From Natronospirillum operosum (GTDB lineage Bacteria > Pseudomonadota > Gammaproteobacteria > Pseudomonadales > Natronospirillaceae), in contig NZ_SRMF01000001.1 of assembly GCF_004768465.1 (NCBI RefSeq), positions 621,693 to 685,692 on the forward strand: 64,000 nt of DNA, written 5' to 3'. Positions 38,196 through 46,357 of the stretch are shown here, piece after piece. The notes beneath the pieces are model-generated. The model saw nothing but the letters and a program-made list of their open reading frames with translations, was not told the origin of the DNA and ran no database searches. The translations under genes and the position numbers were made by a program. How positions within the stretch are numbered: position 1 is the stretch's first letter; each line of letters opens with the position of its first letter.

Positions 38196-39421
38196 GCCTG
38201 CTCGGGCCTCGGTGTGCGCCACCAGAACCACAGCAGCGCCAGTATCTGCGCCGCCGCACAGAGCCCGAAGCTCACCTGATAGGCCAGGATCGGGTAGCTG
38301 CCGTCCGGCTGCGCCGGCCACAGGCCGATCACCACGCCCAGCAGCCACTGCAACAGGAAGATGGTGACGAACATGGCCAGGTTCAGCGCCGTGTTTACCC
38401 GGCCCGCCAATTCATGCGGGAACTGCTGCGTCAGCCCGGCATACATCAGCGAGCCCGCAGACCCGGTGTAGCCCAGAGCCAGCCAGAGCAGGGTGCGGGG
38501 CAGGGGCCACTGGAACACCAGAGCCAGCATCAGGACACTGAACAGCGCCGCCGTGGTGATGGCGACCCGAGTCGTGCTGATGCCGAACTGCTGCAGCCAG
38601 GTGGCCAGCGCCCCCAGTGTCATGTAGCCCACGGTCATGCCCAGCGCCGTGATCAGCAGCAGGTCGGCCGTGTGCGCCGCACTGAGACCATCCACCTCGC
38701 GCATCCAGACCGCCGCCCACAGACCCAGCCAGGCAATCAGAATGGCCTGGTTCATTACGCTGGCCGGCGCCACGCGCAGAAAGCGCGGGTCCACAAACAC
38801 GCGCAGGCTGCTGCGAATCTGCTCCGCCAGCGGGGTAGGGTTGTCCGACCGCTGCAGAATGGGCGGTACCCGCAAGCGCACCAGCAGTGCCACCGCCAGC
38901 GTCAGCACCGCCAGACCCAGAAACAGCCCCCGCCAGCCGGTGACCGGCAGCAGCCACTCCACCGGCACCGTCGCCGTCATCGCACCCAGACCACCGGCCG
39001 CCAGCTGCAGGCCATTGACCAGCGGCAACTGATGCCGCTGCAGTGTCGCCACATAGGCCCGGAAAGCCGCCATCAGACAGGCCGAAACCCCGAGCCCGAC
39101 CAGCCCGCGCCCCAGCCACAGCAGGAACGGCGTCTCCGCCACCGCAAACAGCACCGCCCCCAGCACCGCAATCAGCAGAATGCCCGCCGCCACATTGCGG
39201 GTGTCATAGCGGTCCAGCAGCACACCCAATGGCAACTGCGCCGCCGCAAAGAACAGGAAATAGGCACTGCCGATCCACCCCAGCGTGCCCGGCGTCAAGC
39301 CCAGCTCTAGCACCATGGGCTCGGCAATGACACCGTTCACCACCCGATAGAAGTAGGACAGGTAATAACCCAGCGCGAACGGCAGAAACACCGTCAGGAA
39401 GAAACGGACATTCAGCGTCAT
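38177..39421 (-). CDS. MFS transporter
   Basis: A 414-residue polytopic protein with 12 predicted helices. The conserved loop between helices 2 and 3 reads GVLLDRYDTRNV (MFS G-x3-D-R-x-x-x-R type), and the start region is FFLTVFLPFALGYYLSYFYRVVNGV. No NarK-specific nitrate signature is evident, so the substrate is unknown despite proximity to nasST. Start at 39421 matches MFS N-termini; the frame runs 104 codons further upstream without support. The 3' end overlaps terB. Confidence 0.85.
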   Translation of the reverse strand: MTLNVRFFLTVFLPFALGYYLSYFYRVVNGVIAEPMVLELGLTPGTLGWIGSAYFLFFAAAQLPLGVLLDRYDTRNVAAGILLIAVLGAVLFAVAETPFLLWLGRGLVGLGVSACLMAAFRAYVATLQRHQLPLVNGLQLAAGGLGAMTATVPVEWLLPVTGWRGLFLGLAVLTLAVALLVRLRVPPILQRSDNPTPLAEQIRSSLRVFVDPRFLRVAPASVMNQAILIAWLGLWAAVWMREVDGLSAAHTADLLLITALGMTVGYMTLGALATWLQQFGISTTRVAITTAALFSVLMLALVFQWPLPRTLLWLALGYTGSAGSLMYAGLTQQFPHELAGRVNTALNLAMFVTIFLLQWLLGVVIGLWPAQPDGSYPILAYQVSFGLCAAAQILALLWFWWRTPRPEQAQSAAD

Positions 39422-39919
39422 CGGTACGGCAACTCCGGTGCACGAAAAGGGTGCATCATGCCATGACAACGCGCGCCAGGACAGTGCACCAGCCCCGTTA
39501 ACCAAAACACACAAAAAGCGGGTTTGCAGAATCCTTACAGATGATCTAAAAATGAACAGTGAAAGATCCACTTGGCTGCCCTTCACCCGGACGGGCGGTA
39601 GCGTGCCAAAACAGCCAGCAACTACCCCTGGAACTGATCCCCTTGCAGGCTGCGGCCCTTGGCCGCGCAAATGCCGATCAAATCGATCCGAAGGAGGATA
39701 AACGATCATTCTGACGATCATTAAGGCAGGCATGCGGCATCAAAGCAGGGGTGAACGAGCAGACAGGGCCTTCTGGTCGTGGATGGTGAGCTTGCTCGAC
39801 GGCTCTTTGGGACCATCCCACCAGGGATGCCCGAAGCACAAAGAAAGCAAATTCCCTAGACAACGAGGTCAGATAGCGGCGCTGCCGTATAACCGCTTAT
39901 TTGTTTGATTAAAGGAAGA
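39422..39919. other. Gene-poor junction before the accessory island
   Basis: About 500 bases with no gene I can support. It contains a GTAGGCTGTGGCC-type hairpin copy at 39645-39669. Base composition shifts from GC-rich to AT-rich near 39850, marking the left edge of the island. Confidence 0.6.
39645..39669 (+). repeat. GTAGGCTGTGGCC hairpin repeat (diverged)
   Basis: GCAGGCTGCGGCCCTTGGCC with the paired GCGGCC / GGCCGC arms. It is the most diverged copy of the family seen near 18150, and arm changes preserve the pairing. Confidence 0.65.
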
Positions 39920-40747
39920 ATGGTGCCAATAGCAATCCGAGAAAAGATGAGCTGGGTTCCTTTTCAGATAGAAATAATGTTTGAGAATGAACACTTAGGA
40001 ATAGGTACGGCATTCGCGTATCTGTATGAAGACAAAACTTGCCTAATCACAAATTGGCATAATGTCTCTGGGCGTAACTCAGAAACACTGAAAGTAATAA
40101 ACAAAGAGGCCGCCATCCCAAATAAACTGATTTTGCACTACCCCATCGACATGGACGAGGATAAGTCTACTCCCGGAGCTCCTGCCAGAATTATTGTATG
40201 GAATTCATTTGAACTGAATTTATATGAAGATGGCGAACCTATATGGTATGAGCATCCTATACATCGCAACAAGGTTGATGCTGTTGCCATTCCATTTAGT
40301 TTAGAGGCCAGCAACTTAAAGCCCGCAAACGCGGAAGAGCTAGATCTAGAGAGTATCATCCTACGGCCTAGCTTGGATGTATATGTTTTAGGGTATCCTC
40401 GGGGGATGACTGGAGGTGCGAAACTTCCAATTTGGAAACGAGGGAGTATTGCTTCAGAACCAGATTTTGACTTAGATAATCTTCCAAAGTTTTTTATTGA
40501 TACTGCAACACGAGAGGGAATGTCTGGTTCACCAGTCTATGCTCAACAGAGTGGGTACATAGTTCCAGAAGGAGGTGCAGGTGTCGATGATGCCATATTC
40601 GGCGAGGCGAGAAGATTTGCCGGCATTTATTCTGGCAGGGTTGGAGATGACACGTTCAAGGCTCAGCTTGGCATAGTTTGGAAAGAAGACGCTATAGTTG
40701 AAATTATTCTTGGGTCGGAGCCTAGTATATCATCATTTGAAATCTAA
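39920..40747 (+). CDS. Trypsin-like serine protease domain protein
   Basis: A 275-residue AT-rich gene. The trypsin-fold triad is visible: His in LITNWHNVSG (about 47), Asp in KVDAVAIPF (about 122) and Ser in TREGMSGSPVYA (about 203). No signal peptide or PDZ domain is present, so it is a compact cytosolic form. Such stand-alone trypsin-like proteins occur in accessory and defence-rich regions, but no role is shown. ATG 39920 follows AAAGGAAG closely. An IS3 remnant begins six bases after its stop. Confidence 0.7.
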   Translation: MVPIAIREKMSWVPFQIEIMFENEHLGIGTAFAYLYEDKTCLITNWHNVSGRNSETLKVINKEAAIPNKLILHYPIDMDEDKSTPGAPARIIVWNSFELNLYEDGEPIWYEHPIHRNKVDAVAIPFSLEASNLKPANAEELDLESIILRPSLDVYVLGYPRGMTGGAKLPIWKRGSIASEPDFDLDNLPKFFIDTATREGMSGSPVYAQQSGYIVPEGGAGVDDAIFGEARRFAGIYSGRVGDDTFKAQLGIVWKEDAIVEIILGSEPSISSFEI

Positions 40748-40812
40748 TAATATGGACTTCCCCCGGTACGGTAGACCCTCCTAGGCTATGATTGAGCCAT
40801 AGGAGAGAGGTC

Positions 40813-41040
40813 TTGAGCAATCCCAGATTTACCCCAGAGTTTAAAGAAGAGGCAGTCCGGCAGGTAGTGGATCGAGGGTATTCGGTTGCTGAAGTATCTG
40901 AGTGCCTGGGCGTCTCCACCCACAGCCTGCACAAATGGGTCAAAGCCATCAAGCCCGACAAGATGGACGAGCATGCCGCGGACCTGCTTGCAGCGAAAAC
41001 TGAAATCCTGAAATTGAAGTCGCAGCTCAAACGGACTTAA
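40813..41040 (+). CDS. IS3-family transposase OrfA
   Basis: A 75-residue helix-turn-helix protein (NPRFTPEFKEEAVRQVVDRG, then VAEVSECLGVSTHSLHKWVK) typical of IS3 orfA. Start is TTG 40813 after AGGAGAG. The leucine-zipper-like end KTEILKLKSQLKRT stops at TAA 41040, earlier than in intact elements, where reading continues through EERDILKKAARYFA. A frameshift A-tract (AAAAAAG) is still present at 41058-41064. Confidence 0.7.
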   Translation: MSNPRFTPEFKEEAVRQVVDRGYSVAEVSECLGVSTHSLHKWVKAIKPDKMDEHAADLLAAKTEILKLKSQLKRT

Positions 41041-41099
41041 GAGGAGCGCGACATTTTAAAAAAGGCCGCTCGGTACTTTGCAAGAAACCTCGAGTAAAG

Positions 41100-41473
41100 T
41101 ACCGATTTATGCTGGAGCATCGATCGCAGGTCGGTCTCAAGACCATGTGCCGGGTACTGAGCGTGGCCCGCGCAGATACTACCTGTGCTGGGATCAATGG
41201 GGTCAGAGTCACTGATTGTTGTTTTAGGGTGATGATCGCTCCAAGGTATGTATAAGGTCGGGTGTACCCTTAGGTGTGAGCATTCTAGGATCAATGACTC
41301 TGCCCCTCCCCCTTGATACCGACCCCTTTGGTATGATGCTGAGTCGATTAGACTGGATCGCGTTGGCCAAATCAGCTACCTTCGATTACGTCGAAGTACT
41401 TTGTAACCGGAAGAGAAGGCACTCCTCTTTGGGCTATCTTAGCCCGGTGGAATACGAGCGCAGATGCGTATAA
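41100..41473 (+). pseudogene. IS3-family transposase OrfB remnant
   Basis: Only the N-terminal piece (to about 41190) and the last about 37 residues (ending SPVEYERRCV) of the DDE integrase remain. The catalytic core is lost and a MITE-like repeat occupies the gap. Confidence 0.75.
41193..41317 (+). mobile_element. Short mobile repeat (ATCAATGGGGTCAGAGTC family), copy a
   Basis: The left end ATCAATGGGGTCAGAGTCAC and right end TCAATGACTCTGCCCC form imperfect terminal inverted repeats around about 90 bases with no gene. It sits inside the IS3 orfB. A second right-end variant, GACCCCTTTGGTA, follows at 41319-41331. The family resembles RAYT-associated repeats. Confidence 0.7.
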
Positions 41474-41517
41474 CTGAGTGTCTGCTTTTCGTGGGCGTGA
41501 CCTGTGAATCGAGAAAT

Positions 41518-42102
41518 GTGGAGAAGCACGGTATTAAAAATCAGGTAACGGCATATATTTATAGTGATCCAATATCCGAAAGGACTTCGAAGAATAGGAG
41601 AAATGCTCTGTTTTTTGCTGGGTTGAGCATACTACATTTTTGGAATCCTATAGTGCTTACGGGTTTTGGATTCAATCTGGATAACGGCAGCTCTTATTCC
41701 GTTTCATTAATTTTGGTGGTTTTGCTAACGTATTTGAGTATTACATTAATATTCAATATCATAAGTGATCTCACTGAGTCCATTGAAAAAATAGGCGAGT
41801 CTGATGAAAAACAAACAAAGCAAAATTGGCATATAGTTTACGAATGGGCAAAGAGCCTAACTGGGTCAGAAGGCGATGGCCCGTATCGCGATCCGACGCT
41901 TGATTCTACTAAGACCAATATACAGGCAATGCAGGAAAAAATACCTGAGTTGCTTGCTTTAGAGGCAAGGCACCGTGAAAGTGTTAAGAGAGCAAAGGTC
42001 GCACGATTTAGCAGAACAATAGTAGTAGACATAGTATTGCCACTTTCGATTATTCTAGGCGCCTTTATTTGCCATGCAATCACGCTTACGTCATGTACAT
42101 AG
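41518..42102 (+). CDS. Three-helix membrane protein of unknown function
   Basis: A 194-residue AT-rich gene. Two adjacent transmembrane helices (about 30-50 and 62-85) are followed by a charged, probably coiled-coil segment (about 90-165) and a C-terminal helix (about 168-192). No family recognised. I place the start at GTG 41518; the frame is open upstream to ATG 41464, but those codons belong to the IS3 right end. CCTAACAAATG follows the stop, the pattern seen at gene-cassette ends. Confidence 0.5.
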   Translation: MEKHGIKNQVTAYIYSDPISERTSKNRRNALFFAGLSILHFWNPIVLTGFGFNLDNGSSYSVSLILVVLLTYLSITLIFNIISDLTESIEKIGESDEKQTKQNWHIVYEWAKSLTGSEGDGPYRDPTLDSTKTNIQAMQEKIPELLALEARHRESVKRAKVARFSRTIVVDIVLPLSIILGAFICHAITLTSCT

Positions 42103-42132
42103 ACCACCTAACAAATGCCTGTTATCACCCCT

Positions 42133-42395
42133 TGGACTTCTCTTCCAGTACAGCAGACACTTCTAGGCTTAGTTTCTACATATAAGCGCTAAAGGAATCA
42201 TGTTTCAGTCGACTAAAGGTGGAACTGAATTGTGCTGGTGAGATTGGGTCAGAATGGCCGAACTCGCCATATTATATTGAGTTTATATTCCAGAAATAGA
42301 AAATTTCGCTTTGGTCTATATTGGCCCGGTGGAATGCGAGCTAATGTTAGAATAGCTAATGGCTTGTCTTTCGTGGGTATGACTAGTGCCTAATG
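42133..42395 (+). mobile_element. Second, degenerate IS3-family remnant
   Basis: A left-end-like TGGACTTCTCTTCCAGTACA (42133) and a right-end stretch at 42305-42395 (GCCCGGTGGAATGCGAGC, then TCGTGGGTATGAC) match the ends of the element at 40753-41503, but no transposase frame survives. It fills the gap between the two flanking genes. Confidence 0.6.
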
Positions 42396-42428
42396 AAAAA
42401 TTTTATATGACTATAGTTGGGGAGGGTT

Positions 42429-42905
42429 ATGCATATTCGGAATGTTTTTATATCTATTGGATTGATGCTGATGATGATTTATTTATTCGGCTGCGCATCT
42501 ACTCTGCTAGATCGTGAAGATAGACTTAGAAAACATGAAGTGACTGATGGAAAAGTTGGAATAAATATCACAACAGCTACGCGGCGATTAGCAATCGTTC
42601 AACCTAGTGGAAGAACTTGCAGCGAGCTTTCTCCTCCTGCCGTAATTCAAGCAAATACTTCAGGGGAAATTGGTATTAACTCGGGCACCCAAGATGAGAT
42701 AGTCAGTGCCAGTGGGGAAAGAGACGAGACTGCTGTGAAGCTACTAGAAACGACTGAAAGGATTGAATGTCTACGAATTGCCTTGTTTCATGCGTGTGGT
42801 ATTGGAGTGCAAAATGAGATGTCAGCAGATGAAGAGAGCAAGCTTCTGCAAAACACAATCCAGATGTGCGGGCTTTGGGGGAGCTCATTTACCATCGAAG
42901 AGTAA
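42429..42905 (+). CDS. Small lipoprotein of unknown function
   Basis: A 158-residue protein with a lipoprotein signal (FISIGLMLMMIYLFGC, lipobox Cys near residue 20). The mature part has four more Cys (RTCSEL, ERIECL, HACGIG, QMCGLW) that could form disulfides. No family recognised. GGGGAGGG lies immediately before ATG 42429. AT-rich like its neighbours. A mobile repeat starts 12 bases after the stop. Confidence 0.6.
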   Translation: MHIRNVFISIGLMLMMIYLFGCASTLLDREDRLRKHEVTDGKVGINITTATRRLAIVQPSGRTCSELSPPAVIQANTSGEIGINSGTQDEIVSASGERDETAVKLLETTERIECLRIALFHACGIGVQNEMSADEESKLLQNTIQMCGLWGSSFTIEE

Positions 42906-42916
42906 GTGTTAATTTG

Positions 42917-43075
42917 AATCAATGGTGTCAGAGTCCTATGGTTCTGATGGAAAGTGATAATCGATTCAATATTTAATGCTAATCTGGGTCGGGTACCCAA
43001 TTGAGGCTTTGGTGCTGCTGGAGAGTTGGATTAATGGCTCTAACCCTATTATTATGGGCTCTGATCCCATTGATT
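42917..43075 (+). mobile_element. Short mobile repeat, copy b (diverged)
   Basis: The left end AATCAATGGTGTCAGAGTCC and right end GGCTCTGATCCCATTGATT bound a 159-bp non-coding element; a second right-end-like TTAATGGCTCTAACCC lies inside at 43031-43046. Confidence 0.65.
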
Positions 43076-43119
43076 GTTTCAGCTTAGTGGGAAACCACGA
43101 GGCCGAGGGGGAGAAGGCT

Positions 43120-43212
43120 CAATAAGTATCAAGGCGGCCAACCGGACGCCAAAAAGAGTGCCGCTTTTGATCCCTTCCGCTGTCGCTCCGGCGTCGGTTA
43201 CCTCAACGTCAA
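43120..43212 (+). other. attC-like recombination site
   Basis: AACCGGACGCC (43140-43150) pairs with GGCGTCGGTT (43190-43199) as a 10-bp stem with a single bulged G, the extrahelical-base signature of attC. The apex holds about 39 partly structured bases, and CAAGGCGGCC and CCTCAACGTC flank the stem. The terminal simple-site GTTRRRY looks mutated (AACGTC), so the site is probably degenerate. The stretch is GC-rich inside AT-rich DNA. Confidence 0.5.
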
Positions 43213-43228
43213 AAAGACGGATATCTTG

Positions 43229-43651
43229 ATGGCATATGACCCGATAAGAATTAACAATGTTTCCAGTAGTTTTCATGTGGCATCAAAGAGATGTATGGAG
43301 CAGCGGCGACTGCCCAGCGGAAAGCTTGAAATGCCACTCGTTCCAGCAGTTGTGTGTCAAGCTTTTGCGGTAGAGTTGGGTTTAAAAGCAATTCTGGAGT
43401 CAGAAGGCAATTCATGTCGAGGGCATAAGCTGAAAGAGCTTTACGACTCCCTGTCAATAGAGGCGAAAAAAAGTATATCTGATGTGGCTGGTTGTAGCGA
43501 AGAATTTATGGAGCTTAATATGGAAAAAATAAGCAATATTTTTGTCGAGTGGCGATATATTTACGAGTCTGACGAGGCAGGCCTAGACCTAGAATTCTTC
43601 AATAATCTAGCCAATGCTGTGCATCACGTAGCCAACAAGCGGGTAGAATAG
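43229..43651 (+). CDS. HEPN-domain-like protein
   Basis: A 140-residue all-alpha protein. The order AFAVELGLKAIL, GHKLKELYDSL, then ISNIFVEWRYIYE follows a HEPN family common in prokaryotic accessory regions. HEPN domains are often RNases in toxin-antitoxin or defence systems, but the RX4-6H catalytic motif is not clear here. The frame starts at TTG 43226/ATG 43229 without a strong ribosome binding site. It follows an attC-like site and ends before GTGCTAACACATAAG. Confidence 0.55.
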   Translation: MAYDPIRINNVSSSFHVASKRCMEQRRLPSGKLEMPLVPAVVCQAFAVELGLKAILESEGNSCRGHKLKELYDSLSIEAKKSISDVAGCSEEFMELNMEKISNIFVEWRYIYESDEAGLDLEFFNNLANAVHHVANKRVE

Positions 43652-44111
43652 TGCTAACACATAAGAGACTTCCCGGGGCAACAGGCAGTAGCAATTTTTT
43701 TGGCAGCGCCAATCGGCCAATATCAAAACCATGAGCGAGCGTATCTAGTTCGTTAGTCTCGGCGGTCTGTCACACTAGGCGCTTACAGCAAACACATATT
43801 GAGGCTGACTTACTGTGGCTATCACCACTGTCTGGCCGGCTTGTTCCTTCCGGTGGATCAGGGGCACCAGGGATGCATGGGTTAACCGGCACTGGCACTA
43901 TTCAAAGCGTGTTGGCTGCCATTGGGACCAGATAGGCTCAGGCTCAGTCCGGGTGTAAACATGCTGGCTCGTGGTATTGATACAAGCGATGGGGTTAGTC
44001 AAATCGTCTTGTTGTATGTGAGCCAGGAAATAATAGTAATATATTGATATTGGAAGTTGAAATAATAAAGGGCTGTATGTTGATTTATAAATACACCGAG
44101 GAGGTAATAAT
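43652..44111. other. Gene-free interval
   Basis: About 460 bases in which no gene is supported. It opens with GCTAACACATAAGAGACTTCC, similar to junctions elsewhere in the island where an attC-like TAACA meets an IS3 left end. The remainder has short palindromes but nothing I can name. Confidence 0.5.
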
Positions 44112-44132
44112 ATGTTGAAAGTGCGGTGGTAA
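44112..44132 (+). other. Six-codon minigene with strong ribosome binding site
   Basis: GAGGAGG lies seven bases before ATG 44112, and the frame reads MLKVRW then TAA. It ends 48 bases upstream of the next gene, which has its own GGAG. It could be a leader peptide or chance. Confidence 0.3.
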
Positions 44133-44179
44133 TTTTATTTCTTGAAGGCCATTAATTTATTGAAAATAAGGAGAAAAAA

Positions 44180-45037
44180 ATGCCAGTCAGAGTAGTGCCA
44201 ATTATTTCAAAATATGGACCATATATTAGAGAAGGCTATGAGTTTCTTAAAGACATTGGCCTCTTTTCGCGTGATTCCTCGTCGGTAAATGATGCTATTG
44301 ATAGCATAAGCCGACAAATCCAGGAAATCAATGGTAGGCTGTCTGAATTAAGCATTAGACTTGATCAGGTACGAGATGACTTGATGCTTTTGATTCAAGA
44401 AACTGAATATCATAGAATTGCTGATGATGTACTGTCTACTAATTCCGTGTTTAGAAGATACCTTGAGGTCGGTGATAAAGAGGGAATTGCGCGATTATTG
44501 CCATTGTCAGACAGAGAGGGAAGAAACTTAAAGAGAATGCTGGGGGCGGACCATGGTTTTTCTGGTGACCAATATGCTGCATATTTTAATTTATATTTAA
44601 TACATTCCCAGTCTAAATTTATCATACAGTCAGCTGCGAATGATGTGACTGCCAAGAGCTATATTGAGAAGGTTGATGGAGTCAGGGTTGATATAAATAA
44701 ATACTTCAAGCGTTGTTTCGAAGAGATAGTTATTTCTGAGCGGCAGAGGTATCAGGTTTCTTATATCCGGATAGAAGGGCCGCCGCAGGATAACTCTCGC
44801 GATCCCGTTGTAGGCCCCACTTACAGAATAATGGGCTACTCTTATGATGGTGGCGATCCCGTAGCAGTAACTAGTTACGAATTGCGAAGCGGAGCTTTAA
44901 ACTCTGTAAGCGAAGGCAACGAAGAAAGAGAGCATGCTGCACTAGATCGAATCGATAAGAAAATAAATGAGATGGTCGAGAAGCATGCTCGCCAAGTTTG
45001 CGCGCCATATCAAGAAATAGCTGAATCTATGGCATAG
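44180..45037 (+). CDS. Orphan protein with N-terminal coiled coil
   Basis: A 285-residue AT-rich protein. A short hydrophobic N-terminus precedes an amphipathic coiled-coil segment (about 40-72, SISRQIQEINGRLSELSI). A mainly helical middle follows, and the C-terminal third is more beta-like (PTYRIMGYSYDGGDP). No signal peptide, no recognised family. AAGGAG lies before the ATG, so translation is probably strong. The N-terminal helix bundle could suit a membrane-active or scaffold protein, but that is speculation. Confidence 0.6.
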   Translation: MPVRVVPIISKYGPYIREGYEFLKDIGLFSRDSSSVNDAIDSISRQIQEINGRLSELSIRLDQVRDDLMLLIQETEYHRIADDVLSTNSVFRRYLEVGDKEGIARLLPLSDREGRNLKRMLGADHGFSGDQYAAYFNLYLIHSQSKFIIQSAANDVTAKSYIEKVDGVRVDINKYFKRCFEEIVISERQRYQVSYIRIEGPPQDNSRDPVVGPTYRIMGYSYDGGDPVAVTSYELRSGALNSVSEGNEEREHAALDRIDKKINEMVEKHARQVCAPYQEIAESMA

Positions 45038-45263
45038 TTATTATTTAATCGTAACGGTACGATGAGGTGATCTTGTTTGTTTGGCGCGTCAAGATAGTAT
45101 CCACTAAAATTAAGTGGACACTTTTGAACCACTACACGCATAATGGACAAGTTACTTGCTTCACTCGCAATTTGCTGCTAGACGAGGCATAATGAGTATT
45201 CAGGTTTGAGTGGTTGTTAACCTGTGTAGTCTCTCGAGATCTATCTTCAAACAGGAAGTTCCC
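45038..45263. other. Interval with a TCCACTTAA palindrome
   Basis: Non-coding. It contains the inverted repeat ATCCACTAAAATTAAGTGGA near 45100-45119, of the sort found at insertion-sequence ends, but no transposase. The rest has no recognised signal. Confidence 0.4.
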
Positions 45264-45392
45264 ATGGCACCACCAAAAGTTCCAGTGAAACCGCATAAGC
45301 GGTCACCGCCTTCAACGCCAGCTAAAGAGTCACCTAAGCCTGGCCCGAAAACTGTTCCGGTGAAACCTCATAAGCGCTCTCCTCCCAAATAG
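45264..45392 (+). CDS. Tiny Pro/Lys-rich repeat protein
   Basis: A 42-residue basic protein made of two copies of VPVKPHKRSPP separated by a STPAKESPKPGPKT linker. It follows AGGAAG six bases upstream and is followed by a rho-independent terminator, so it looks like a genuine small gene rather than chance. It is rich in Pro, Lys and Ser and must be disordered; nucleic-acid or envelope-anion binding is conceivable. No relative recognised. Confidence 0.5.
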   Translation: MAPPKVPVKPHKRSPPSTPAKESPKPGPKTVPVKPHKRSPPK

Positions 45393-45415
45393 CGGATTCG
45401 TTGGTTGGGTTGGTT

Positions 45416-45445
45416 TAAAAAGGGGTTTTCTAGCTCCTTTTTTTC
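45416..45445 (+). terminator. Terminator after the tiny Pro/Lys-rich gene
   Basis: AAAAAGG pairs with CCTTTTT across a 12-14-base loop, and the T run extends to seven. It lies 24 bases after the stop of the 42-residue gene. Confidence 0.6.
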
Positions 45446-45509
45446 CGCTGTGACCTGCCCCCAATTTCCTAATGGGTGACCCCATGATTACGACCCGATC
45501 CAGGGTTGG

Positions 45510-46037
45510 TTACAGGCGCCGACGAGCTTCCTTTGCGCTATCGACAAGAGCCTGCACCACCGGGGTGTCTTCATCTTCCTGGCGCCACACGGCGAACTCG
45601 CTCAGATAAAGATCAAGATCATCAACAGGCCGCCACAGCAACGAGACCTGTGAGGCTGGATCCCAGAGTTTTTCAGATACGAATGTAACGGCATCGCCAA
45701 TCACGACGAGAGCCATGAGCGCCTCGAGGTCAAGCACCTCGGCAGCGACACGCAGTGTCACGCCGCGCAGCCTTGCAGCGGTGATGAGATCCGCATGCAG
45801 CTTCGGATAGAGCTGGCGCGGCTGGAGCAGGATATGCTCGTTTTCGATGTCGGCCAGGTTCAATGTTCTGTTCCTGGCGAGTGGGTGCTCTGGGGAAAGC
45901 AACAGACCAAGCCGGTCGCGACTCATCTCCAGATGGCCCAGCGCATCATCGGTTGGCGCGTAGACGCCATAGCCGAAGTCGATCTTTCTGCTGCGCAGCG
46001 CCGCCAGTGCGCTCTGCGTTATTGTTCTTGACCGCAC
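45510..46037 (-). pseudogene. LysR-family regulator, C-terminal fragment
   Basis: About 175 residues of a LysR effector-binding domain (RKIDFGYGVYAPTDD, PLARNRTL, MALVVIGDAVTFVSE). The N-terminal helix-turn-helix and first effector strands are missing; the frame breaks near 46030, next to the toxin-antitoxin operator. It is the only minus-strand gene in the island and is GC-richer than its neighbours, so it is probably a stray chromosomal fragment. Confidence 0.75.
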
Positions 46038-46045
46038 CTGTTAAC

Positions 46046-46065
46046 TGGTGCTATTAATAGCACCA
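46046..46065. promoter_or_regulatory. Perfect 20-bp palindromic operator of the toxin-antitoxin genes
   Basis: TGGTGCTATTAATAGCACCA is a perfect palindrome 22 bases before the antitoxin ATG. Type II antitoxins of this class repress their own promoter by binding such palindromes; here the AT-rich centre could also contain the -10 element. Confidence 0.7.
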
Positions 46066-46087
46066 AATCGTTGGCCAGGTAATCATT

Positions 46088-46357
46088 ATGCCAGTGAAAT
46101 TTTCCGAGGATGTCATTCCTCTATCAGACCTGAAGATCAACCCCGGAAAGGTGGTTGGTCGAGCTCAGGATACGCATCGGCCAATTCTGCTTACCAGTCG
46201 TGGTCGCGGTATAGCTGTTGTTCAGGGGCTTGAGGATTATGAGAGAACCGCTGAGGAATTGCGGTTTGTAAAGGCAGTGGCGCAGGGACTTATGGATGTT
46301 CGCGAGGGCAACACCGTATCGTTGGAGGACGCCAAGAAAACGTTGGGCATCGAGTAA
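46088..46357 (+). CDS. Phd/YefM-family antitoxin
   Basis: An 89-residue type II antitoxin. The N-terminal DNA-binding part (VIPLSDLKINPGKVVGRAQDTHRPILLTSRGRGIAVV) matches Phd/YefM; the C-terminal helix (GNTVSLEDAKKTLGIE) should wrap the toxin. The stop is adjacent to the toxin ATG, the usual coupled order. A perfect palindrome upstream is the likely autoregulatory site. Confidence 0.87.
   Translation: MPVKFSEDVIPLSDLKINPGKVVGRAQDTHRPILLTSRGRGIAVVQGLEDYERTAEELRFVKAVAQGLMDVREGNTVSLEDAKKTLGIE

Larger units (their letters stand above)
40753..41503 (+). mobile_element. Decayed IS3-family element
   Basis: The left end TGGACTTCCCCCGGTACGGT (40753) precedes orfA. The start of orfB follows (41100-41190, reading YRFMLEHRSQVGLKTMC). 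The orfB interior is missing and replaced by a short mobile repeat (41193-41317). The orfB C-terminus is retained (41361-41473, DYVEVLCNRKRRHSSLGYLS). A right-end-like GAGTGTCTGCTTTTCGTGGG lies at 41475-41494. The element cannot move on its own. Confidence 0.78.
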
